From CAKZQX01 sp034435975 (lineage in GTDB: Bacteria > Chloroflexota > Chloroflexia > Chloroflexales > Chloroflexaceae), in NCBI GenBank assembly GCA_034435975.1, contig DAOTWD010000127.1, positions 1 through 64,000 on the forward strand: 64,000 nt of DNA. The letters are read 5' to 3'. This document shows, piece after piece, positions 1-6,559 of the stretch; positions within the stretch are counted from its first letter, which is position 1; each line of letters begins with the position of its first letter. The notes beneath the pieces were generated by a model. That model made no database searches, had not been told where the DNA came from, and was given only the letters and a program-made list of their open reading frames with translations. The translations under genes and the position numbers were made by a program.

Positions 1-301
1 GACGCAGATGACGCAGATGTTTTTCAGACAGCGGGTGGCCGACCTGCCCCGTGAGCCAGCCGTCCACGAATGCGGCCACGAATACAACCACGAATGCGGC
101 CACGAATGTTGAACGCAAAGGCGCAAAGAAGCGAAGGCGTACAGGGAGGCAGGTGTGATTCCGCTCACCTGTCCCTGCGCCTCAGCGTTTCAAACGGCCG
201 CGTCGAACGGCCATGGCGCAATCAGGTCAGCGGCTCAGCGATTCAAAAGAACCACGCTCGCCAGCCGCGCCACCAGCGTCGCACCGCCCGCCCGAAGGCC
301 A
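1..301. other. Non-coding tract with short repeats
   Basis: No convincing gene is visible here. The tract opens with two tandem GACGCAGAT units and later carries a 12-bp tandem array and a run of GCGCAAAG/GCGAAGG-like words. Similar GCAGATGAC words recur at about 3276-3299, on the other side of the neighbouring NTPase gene. The reading frames crossing this tract are of low complexity and lack recognisable domains. Confidence 0.5.
64..110. repeat. 12-bp tandem repeat, four copies
   Basis: Four head-to-tail copies of a CCACGAATGCGG-like 12-mer lie at 64-75, 76-87, 88-99 and 100-110. The second copy is changed at three positions and the last is incomplete. It lies about 190 bp beyond the 3' end of the NB-ARC/TPR gene. 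No function is evident. Confidence 0.8.
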
Positions 302-2974
302 TCAGTCCCCGTCCATCTGCGCGATCAGGCGTTCCAGATTGCGCCGGACGACCGTTGTATTCGGATGAGCCATGCCGAGTACCCGCTCCGTAATATCCAG
401 CGCCCGCTCGACCAGCGGGCGGGCGGCGGCGTAGTCCCCCGTGGCCGTGAGCAACGCGGCCAGGTTGTGCAGGCTGCTGGCCGTGGCGGGGTGGTCGGCC
501 CCCAGCACCCGCTCGCAGATAGCCAGCGCCCGCTCGTACAGCGGGCGGGCGGCGGCGTCGTCCCCCGTGGCCTCGAGCAAGACGGCCAGGTTGTGCAGGC
601 TTAAGGCCGTGTGCGGGTGGTCGGCCCCCAGCACCCGCTCGTGGATAGCCAGCGCCCGCTCGTACAGCGGCCGCGCCGCCGCGTAGTCGGCCAGCATGTA
701 CAGGCCATAGCCCAGGTTGTTCGCCAGCGTCGCCGCCTGCGCGTCCTCGCGCCGCAGCGCCACTGCCGTCACATGGCGCAGGTGCGGCAGAATGGGCAGC
801 CAGGCCGCCGGGATGTCCGCTAATGGGTAGTCCATCAGCGCCTGCTCCACCGCCCCCTGCGCCTCGGCGTCGGCATCGCTCTGCCGCACAAACGCCGCCA
901 GCAGCCGGTGCAGCGTGGCCGCGTCGCCGTCCTGCTCCAGCAGGCCCAGCGCGGTCAGCCGCGCCCGCGCATCCTCCGCCAGCAGGTCATCCTCGGTGGA
1001 CACCAGCGCCCGCACCAGGTCGCCAGGGATCGGCTCGCCAGGCGCACAGCACGCCGCCCGCGCCAGCAACGCCCGCGCCAGCGCATCGGTTTCGTCATCG
1101 GGCACCAGTCGCTCGTAGCTCAGCGCAAACGCCCGCGCCACACTGCGCTCATGGTAGCTCCAGGCCGTGCCCAGGGCGCGGCCCTGCAAAGCCTGGTGTT
1201 CCAGCAGCGCCGGATCGCGCAACCGCGCCAGGAACACCGCCGGATCGCCCTGGCTGCTGCGGGCATACTTCTGCAGAAAACTCCCCGCCAGATGCAGCGC
1301 CAGCGGCAGGTCGCCCAGTTCCGCCGCCAGCGCATCCGCATCGGCGTCGGCCAGGTCGGCGCGGAACTGCCGCAGCAGCGCCACGCTCTCCGGTCGCGGC
1401 AGCACGCCCAGCGGCAGCGCCGTGATGCCCAGCGCGGGATCCCACACCCCCCGCCGCGACGTGATCAGCACCCGGCACCCACCGGTGCGCGGGCGATACT
1501 GCGCCACCAGCGCCTCGGCATCGTCGGTGTCCGCATTGTCAAACACCAGCAGGCGCGGCAGTTCCTCGGCCCAGGCGCGTTGCACCGCCGCCACCTGCTC
1601 ATCCAGCGGCAGCGTGTGGAAGTCAGGCCGCAATTGCAGGTGCCCTTGGCCGCCACACTGCGCGATCTCGGTCGGGATGTTGGCGGGGTTGGCGAACGAC
1701 AGCCAGAACACCCCCCCCGCAAAGTACGCCCCGTAGCGATGCACAAACTCCGCCGCAACCGTGGTCTTCCCCACCCCACCCAGCCCATGCACCGCCGCCG
1801 CCTGCCCTTCCTTGAGCGCTACCGCTATCGCCTGCAGATCCGGCTGCCGCCCGACGAAGGTGGGCGTGCGAGCGAAGGGCATGCGCGAGCCGGGCGGCAG
1901 CGCGGGCGGCAGCGTGGCCGGGGCGGGGAGGGCGTCGGTGGGGAGTTGGGCGAGCAACTGGTGGGCCAGCTCCATGCGCTGCTGGCGATAGGCGGCCTGG
2001 GTCGCCGGATCCAACTGACCCGCCAGCAGCGCATGGAGCCGCGCTATCTCCGCCAGCAGCGCGTCGGTGTTCGCATGGATCGCCTCCAGGCTGCGCTGGA
2101 TCGCCTCCAGGCGCGGGAGTACCTGGTCGCGCACCAGCCGTTCCAGGTCGGACGGGTCGAGCAGCGGCGGGGGCGCGGGGGACGTGGTGGCCACCTGCGC
2201 CACCTGCGCCGCCAGGCGCCGCACCTCGGTCAGGATGTGCTGCACCTCCTGCGCCGTGCGGTCGGTCATCGTCGTCAGACTCTCCAGACCGGCACTGATG
2301 CTCTCATTCCACAGCAGTGTGTAGGCGCGGTAGGCCCGCGTGCTGCGCTCGCCCGGATCTTTGAGGATCTCGCGCAGGCGCAGCAACCAGCTCGCCAGCA
2401 GGCGCTCGGCGACAAACGCCGTGAACGCGGGCGGGCGGCCAACAAAGTAGGGCTGGAGCCTGTCGGCCAGGAGCGTCTGCGCCTGCTTCTGCGCCTCGGC
2501 GACCGGCGTGGTGTGGGCCAGGGTGTGCAACTGCCCGTGCGCATCGGGCATCGCCGCACACAGCGCCTCCTCCGTCAGCACCCGCCGCGCATCCTGGCTC
2601 AACCAGCGCAGGCTCATCAGCGTGCGCTCGGCCTTGTCGCGGTCGACGGGGTCGGCGCTGCGGCGCAGGCGCTGATAGTCCTCGCTCTGGCGCCACTGCC
2701 GGCGCACGCTGCGGATGGCAGCGGGCAACGCCGTCGCCAGCGCCCAGGCCAGATCGTGGTTCAGCTCATCATCGGAGCGAAACGTCCGGTCGCAGGCGTT
2801 CCGATAGAGATCCTCGGTCAGGTTCGAGAGCCAGTTGCCGCCGATGCCAGCCGCAACCCCGGCCAGCATGGCCAGGGCGGGGATACTGGCCCCACTCGCC
2901 AACCCGATACCGGTGAGCGTCACGGCAATCACGGCGCGGAGCAACTGTTCACGAGGTGTATAGTCGTCGGGCAT
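302..2974 (-). CDS. NB-ARC (STAND) ATPase with C-terminal TPR repeats
   Basis: This is an 890-residue signal-transduction NTPase of the STAND class. The Walker A motif GLGGVGKTT lies near residue 400, a Walker B-like LLVFDNAD near 475 and a GLPL-like LGDLPLAL near 553. The last ~135 residues are three 42-residue kinesin-light-chain-type TPRs built on ARPLYERALAIxERVLGxDHP, nearly identical at DNA level. Residues ~13-48 are hydrophobic and glycine-rich and may associate with membrane. The middle has heptad-like helices (residues ~215-330). The ATG is preceded by AAAGGA at good spacing. STAND proteins act by ligand-driven oligomerisation in regulation, cell death or phage defence. Nothing here identifies its trigger or effector. 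Its neighbour is the integron-like patch. Confident on domains, not on role. Confidence 0.85.
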   Translation of the reverse strand: MPDDYTPREQLLRAVIAVTLTGIGLASGASIPALAMLAGVAAGIGGNWLSNLTEDLYRNACDRTFRSDDELNHDLAWALATALPAAIRSVRRQWRQSEDYQRLRRSADPVDRDKAERTLMSLRWLSQDARRVLTEEALCAAMPDAHGQLHTLAHTTPVAEAQKQAQTLLADRLQPYFVGRPPAFTAFVAERLLASWLLRLREILKDPGERSTRAYRAYTLLWNESISAGLESLTTMTDRTAQEVQHILTEVRRLAAQVAQVATTSPAPPPLLDPSDLERLVRDQVLPRLEAIQRSLEAIHANTDALLAEIARLHALLAGQLDPATQAAYRQQRMELAHQLLAQLPTDALPAPATLPPALPPGSRMPFARTPTFVGRQPDLQAIAVALKEGQAAAVHGLGGVGKTTVAAEFVHRYGAYFAGGVFWLSFANPANIPTEIAQCGGQGHLQLRPDFHTLPLDEQVAAVQRAWAEELPRLLVFDNADTDDAEALVAQYRPRTGGCRVLITSRRGVWDPALGITALPLGVLPRPESVALLRQFRADLADADADALAAELGDLPLALHLAGSFLQKYARSSQGDPAVFLARLRDPALLEHQALQGRALGTAWSYHERSVARAFALSYERLVPDDETDALARALLARAACCAPGEPIPGDLVRALVSTEDDLLAEDARARLTALGLLEQDGDAATLHRLLAAFVRQSDADAEAQGAVEQALMDYPLADIPAAWLPILPHLRHVTAVALRREDAQAATLANNLGYGLYMLADYAAARPLYERALAIHERVLGADHPHTALSLHNLAVLLEATGDDAAARPLYERALAICERVLGADHPATASSLHNLAALLTATGDYAAARPLVERALDITERVLGMAHPNTTVVRRNLERLIAQMDGD

Positions 2975-3223
2975 GGGCGTTCCTTTCGTGGGTGGTGCGT
3001 GCGCCTTTCAAGGGTAAACTTTTTTGGACATCCGGAGCGATGGGTCAAGACTTGTTGAAGACCGGCCATGAGTTTGGTATGCGTAGCGATACGCCTATGC
3101 TTGATCATCCCGGAGGAAAGCATGACCCGTTTTCCTCTATTATGATCATGGATGGCGCTCGTGTCAAGCCATCTGCCCCACCTGAGCGTGCCCCAGGCTT
3201 GCAGACAACGCTGATGCTGGATT

Positions 3224-3230
3224 GTTGGGC
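3224..3230 (+). other. Possible upstream cassette junction (GTTGGGC)
   Basis: This heptamer fits the integron core GTTRRRY and is the same seven bases as the core that ends the attC-like site downstream of hicA. The two cores are 574 bp apart and exactly bracket hicB-hicA. TCTGCCC just upstream (about 3170) can pair with GGGCAGA here, but no convincing second stem-loop is present. GTTRRRY is common by chance, so this boundary is tentative. Confidence 0.3.
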
Positions 3231-3327
3231 AGAAGCGGAAAGCGCAAAACAGGCGAGGACAGAAAGAATATCCGCAGATGACGCAGATGACGCAGACTGC
3301 TGCCCCGATGACCATTTGCAGTTCCCG

Positions 3328-3546
3328 TTGCTCTCGACTACTGAGTATACGGCTGTAATAAAACAAGAAGACGATTGGTGGGTCGGATGGATCGAGGAAG
3401 TCCCTGGTGTCAATTGTCAGGAAAGAACGTACGAAGAGTTGAAAGAAACATTAGCGGTTACGTTAAAGGAAGCGCTGGAATTTAACCGTCAGGATGCGCT
3501 GTCTGCGGCGGGTGGCGGGTACACGGAAGAAAAAATTGCCATATGA
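3328..3546 (+). CDS. hicB: HicB-family antitoxin
   Basis: This is a 72-residue protein when read from a TTG codon. It is the short, HicB-like antitoxin fold with the run EYTAVIKQEDDWWVGWIEEV, then PGVNCQERTYEELKETL and a C-terminal helix. There is no DNA-binding tail, unlike longer HicB proteins. The start is uncertain: no in-frame ATG lies close to the conserved N-terminus, and the codon where family members often start reads ACT. TTG at 3316 is an alternative. The stop overlaps the hicA start in ATGA, implying translational coupling. It would neutralise the neighbouring RNase toxin. The pair sits inside a cassette-like unit. Confidence 0.8.
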   Translation: MLSTTEYTAVIKQEDDWWVGWIEEVPGVNCQERTYEELKETLAVTLKEALEFNRQDALSAAGGGYTEEKIAI

Positions 3547-3731
3547 AGAGAAACGAACCCCTCAGGTATCTTCGGAGCCAGGGCTGCGATCTTCTGAGGG
3601 AAGGAGGTAAACATTCATGGTGGCACAACCCAGCCCTAAACAAGCGGTCGGCAATTCCGCGACATTCAGAGATCAAAGACATCTTGGCAAAGAAGATATG
3701 CAAGGATCTCGGAGTAGAACCAATCAAGTAG
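3543..3731 (+). CDS. hicA: HicA-family mRNA interferase toxin
   Basis: This is a 62-residue double-stranded-RNA-binding-fold toxin. Hallmarks are the N-terminal helix KRNEPLRYLRSQGCDLLREGG, the glycine followed by KHSWWHNP carrying the catalytic histidine, and the C-terminal helix EIKDILAKKICKDLGV. Length matches the family (about 60-80 residues). HicA toxins cleave mRNA and are held inactive by HicB. The start codon overlaps the hicB stop by four bases. The stop codon TAG abuts the attC-like element that begins at 3731, as expected for an integron gene cassette. Confidence 0.85.
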   Translation: MKRNEPLRYLRSQGCDLLREGGKHSWWHNPALNKRSAIPRHSEIKDILAKKICKDLGVEPIK

Positions 3732-3807
3732 CCGCTAACAAGACGCTGCACCTGACCGCTATTTCGCTGCGCTCCATAGCGGCAGGTGACCTTGATCGTT
3801 GGGCGGC
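3731..3807 (+). other. attC-like integron recombination site 1
   Basis: This imperfect palindrome follows hicA with no gap. Outer arms GCCGCTAAC (3731-3739) and GTTGGGCGGC (3798-3807) pair imperfectly and supply a GTTRRRY core at 3798-3804. CAAG (3739-3742) pairs with CTTG (3791-3794). The inner stem pairs CACCTG+CCGCTAT with ATAGCGG+CAGGTG, leaving A3755 unpaired, with a 13-nt loop. One-sided extrahelical bases are a hallmark of attC sites, which are recombined as folded bottom strands. The fold is read directly from the sequence; naming it attC is inference, strengthened by the intI remnant nearby. Confidence 0.65.
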
Positions 3808-3935
3808 CAATGATAGTCCTACAGTGAAAAGGGACTTAAGTACTAGTAAAGCACAATAATTTATAGCTACTGCTTGATCGGTTATTGCTATATACTGTAT
3901 GATAGAAAGTTACCTGAATACTAGGGGTCACCATC

Positions 3936-4061
3936 ATGCATCGCCGACAATTTCTTCGGTTAAGTGTTATTAGCGGTATTTCACTGACCCCTATTTTAAG
4001 TTCTTGTGGGGCAGCAGGAGGTGCAGCAACATCGACAGGCGCTGTTGCTTGCTGCTTCTAA
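3936..4061 (+). CDS. 41-residue Tat/lipobox signal-peptide-like protein
   Basis: This is a 41-codon frame below the usual size cut-off. It starts HRRQFLRLSVISG, a twin-arginine-like motif, and then LTPILSSC, a good lipobox. The rest is only GAAGGAATSTGAVACCF. It could be a tiny lipoprotein, a bacteriocin-like peptide, or the surviving signal peptide of a decayed secreted protein. GGGG lies 10 bases before the ATG. It lies between the first attC-like site and the decayed DUF6602 gene, in sequence of lower GC than the flanks. Unrecognised. Confidence 0.45.
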   Translation: MHRRQFLRLSVISGISLTPILSSCGAAGGAATSTGAVACCF

Positions 4062-4080
4062 CCTTGCTAGAGCTATCTGA

Positions 4081-5026
4081 ATGGAGATCAAAATGCCAGC
4101 CAATCAGGTAGGTGATATTTTCATCGCCCGTATTAAACAGCTTATGGATTAACTTGAAGGATCAAAGGCGATCAAACATGCACGAACAATAGGAGCTATG
4201 AGAGAAAACTATCTGAAGAGCTTTCTACGGGAGTTGCTCCCGAACTCAGTTAAAATTTCTCGGTGTTGCCGATGCAAAAAACGAACAAGTCCAGAAAAAA
4301 TTCGCTACCGGATACGCGCACAGCGCTTTCCGTCTACTATGAAGGTAGAGAACGTTCTGTTTCAAGGATATCGTCTTTCGAGATCCATGTGATGACATCT
4401 CTCATCGTGAGGCGCACACGGTCGAGATTCCTTTGGTATCAATACCCCCATATCTTTCATCTGTTTCAAGATACATGCCTGATAGCACGGCTACAGGGAT
4501 ATCCGCCATTTTTCTGAACCACGCTGAGGATGGACTTGCACCGCATGGCTTCCGAATACGTCAAAGCACCGGTAAGAAAGGGTAACTGAGTTCCCCACCA
4601 AAGTTTCATCCAGTTTCGGGTTTCATCTGTGACATGCATGGAAATATAACGCCACAATTGGATATGATTTTTGTTAATAATTCTGAACTTCCAACTATTT
4701 CGCTCGTCAATGATACAGCCATTGTGCCTTGTGAAATAGCACTACTGACAGCTGAAATCAAAAGTACTATAACAACAGAAACTCTTGAGCAGATTAAACA
4801 CCAAAGAGAGACTTTACAAAAGATGCGATCACAGTTTTTGATGGCACCATCTCGTCCCAATGCTCATCAGGCTAGAGAACGCCAGCAATGGATTGACAAG
4901 TTTCGACGATTACTTGTCCGATATGAACAAAAAAGTGGGTATTTTCGTGGATTTCATCTCATTGCGTATACACGTATCAATCTGCGTCATCTTGTGGCAA
5001 AAGTCAAACTGAGTTCTAAACTACTA
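4081..5026 (+). pseudogene. Decayed DUF6602-type gene
   Basis: The pieces are in order but broken. MPANQVGDIFIARIKQLMD is followed by an in-frame TAA at 4150-4152. Reading continues as SKAIKHARTIGAMREN then YLKSFLRELLPNSVKIS to about 4260. About 330 bp of unrelated sequence follows. The frame resumes near 4590 with SGFICDMHGNITPQLDMIFV and TAIVPCEIALLTAEIKSTI. The order (N-terminal helices, GNxxPQLDxxI, then a VExxxAxIExKS-like motif) resembles DUF6602 proteins, as I remember that family. The stop, the intervening segment and loss of the C-terminus make it non-functional. An alternative is that the 3' part (4634-5206) is still translated as a 190-residue fragment. Confidence 0.55.
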
Positions 5027-5031
5027 GATAT

Positions 5032-5108
5032 GGCCGTCCAACACCGCCTTGCACACGGACGCCGCCGGCGCGGCCCGGAGCCGGGCGAAACTTTGGGCGT
5101 TCGGTGTG
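5032..5108 (+). other. Degenerate attC-like site 2
   Basis: The arms GGCCGTCCAAC (5032-5042) and GTTCGGTGTG (5099-5108) flank a GC-rich core with the hairpin GCCCG-GAGC-CGGGC, and ACACCG (5041-5046) can pair with CGGTGT (5102-5107). The arrangement resembles attC, but the core GTTCGGT breaks GTTRRRY at the fourth base and the stems are irregular. It lies between the DUF6602 remnant and the 3' end of the intI remnant. Confidence 0.35.
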
Positions 5109-5214
5109 TGCTGACAGTGAGTGTCGCCTCCACTACGATCAACCGCGCAACGCTGTGGCGGCCGCTACCTACCGAAAGCGGATCGAAGTCTGGATGGTCG
5201 ATATAGGAATAGTT

Positions 5215-5681
5215 TGAAATGTGTATCATGGGGATGGAATCCGCACTCCTGAACGTGCAGACGCAGGCATACCAACCGGCGCAGTCTGCTGCCATACAGG
5301 AACCGGGCCATCACTGCATGCACGCCGGCCAGGTGAGAGATGACCGGGCACACCACATCCCTGGTGAGGATCGACGGCATGCGTTTGTCCGTGCGGGCAC
5401 GGACGGCGTTCATCGTGCCGCGTTCGGTGTGCAGCACCTCCTGAGAGAGAAAAAGCCGGGCGGACAGGGCCTGGTTGTGCGTGGACGCAGCGACATGTTC
5501 ATCTCCGGCCAGATGGGTCAAAAAGGCCTCCACCGCAGCGACGCCCATCGGAGGGGGGCTGTTCGTTGTGGAACAGAATAGAGTGTTTGACCCACGGCAC
5601 CGATGCGTTTTCCGGACGGATCACAGGGTGTTTCCGGTGCATGGCGGTATGCACCGGGTCGAGAAGTGTTGGGGTGGGCAT
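5215..5681 (-). pseudogene. Integron integrase (IntI) remnant
   Basis: Two minus-strand frames join into one tyrosine recombinase N-terminal half. The first reads LLDPVHTAMHRKH then WVKHSILFHNE (to about 5545). The second continues VAAVEAFLTHLAGDEHVAAST, NQALSARLFLSQEVL, MPSILTRDVV and VMARFLYGSRLRRLVCLRL. These match the integron-integrase pattern LLDQVRxxIRxKHY, WxKRFILFH, EVEAFLTHLA, NQALSALLFLYxEVL and LTRxEV. A frameshift lies near 5545-5550, and homology stops at about 5215, just after the first catalytic-arginine region. The second half with the remaining RHxRH and Tyr residues is missing, so it cannot be active. Its 5' end points toward the cassette-like gene at 5960. Confidence 0.75.
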
Positions 5682-5959
5682 GGCCGATCACCTTTTGACC
5701 GCGGGGCAGCATGTGGTTACAATGAACCAGACATCAGGAATGCACAATCGGTGCTAGCATGTCGCAATACGTCCCTCAGTGGGAAATGATTTCGAGAGAG
5801 GATCAAGGATGATCTGCGGTTGATCTATAAAGCGTGATGACACGGTTTATCTGCGGCACATTTTGGATGCCATAGCAAAGAAAGGTGGAAGTGTATTTGC
5901 AAGGCAGGGATAACGTGATCTGGTTAGCCGCGAGATAAGCCCAACTGGAAGAGGGAGAT

Positions 5960-6385
5960 ATGCCACAAGAGAAAGACAAAATCCTCTCACGTGAAATTGG
6001 TAAGCTTGGAGGGCCTGGTGCCAGGCTGGCAGCCGGATTGCTGCCCAACAACATTCTTGAGCTCACGATGGAGACAAGTAGTTCGCCAGAGACAGCATTA
6101 GAGAACGTTTTGACCATATTGAGCCAGGAGGGAAAGATAATCGAAGACCGCAGAACTGATCCTGACAAACCTGCGGTTTGTGCGGTCGTAGGGTCGGGAT
6201 TATGGAATCTCAATCCGGCTCTTGTGGAAGTCCAGGTAGTGTCAACCACAGACAATGTAACCAAGCTATCAATCGTTGGAACAGCCAAGGAAGGATTGAT
6301 CAAGCAGCACGCTGGAGAAAAGGCAGCCAGAAGAGTCGCAGACTTATTGGCTCAGGCATTGCCCCAATCCCACACTCGTGGCTAA
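5960..6385 (+). CDS. Unknown 141-residue cassette-borne protein
   Basis: I do not recognise this protein. It is soluble, without signal peptide or membrane span. Residues 1-60 read EIGKLGGPGARLAAGLLPNN and a helix with SPETALENVLTIL. A central strand segment (AVVGSGLWNLNPALVEVQVV) is followed by a C-terminal helix, AGEKAARRVADLLAQAL. GAGGG precedes the ATG closely. The TAA stop lies within the R''-like box of the attC-like site that follows, an arrangement typical of integron gene cassettes. It starts about 280 bp from the 5' end of the intI remnant, where the first cassette of a conventional integron would be. Confidence 0.7.
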   Translation: MPQEKDKILSREIGKLGGPGARLAAGLLPNNILELTMETSSSPETALENVLTILSQEGKIIEDRRTDPDKPAVCAVVGSGLWNLNPALVEVQVVSTTDNVTKLSIVGTAKEGLIKQHAGEKAARRVADLLAQALPQSHTRG

Positions 6386-6458
6386 CAACTCACTCCAGCC
6401 GACTGCTCCCTCGGCTGTGCCACCTCGGTCGCGGCGGCTGAGCCGGGTGCTATCAGGC
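6380..6458 (+). other. attC-like site 3
   Basis: GGCTAAC (6380-6386) overlaps the stop codon of the preceding gene. CAGCCG (6396-6401) pairs with CGGCTG (6435-6440), and the unit ends in GCTATCAGGC. The layout follows attC (AAC box, CAGCCG arm, complementary arm, terminal GGC), but the R' core reads GCTATCA rather than GTTRRRY, so it is probably no longer recombinogenic. Comparison with site 1 shows the same order of elements. Confidence 0.45.
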
Positions 6459-6559
6459 AGCACAAGGATAACATTTTGAGTACTATGGTTTGATTCAGTC
6501 CTGAAACAACAGAGTGCACATCAAAGTCCGATAAACTCAATGGAAGGGAACTGTATTTT

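Noticed and set aside
908..3058. A 716-codon open frame on the plus strand opposite the NB-ARC gene
   Set aside because: It is the antisense shadow of a GC-rich gene; the minus-strand frame has clear Walker A and TPR motifs and this one is Arg/Gln-rich low-complexity.
4466..4657. Minus-strand frame (MWRYISMHV...) looking vaguely like a transposase
   Set aside because: Too short and without family motifs; it overlaps the decayed DUF6602 region.
5787..5960. A recognisable attI site between intI and the 141-codon gene
   Set aside because: I looked for a GTTRRRY core with flanking direct repeats but saw no convincing one; the segment is left unassigned.
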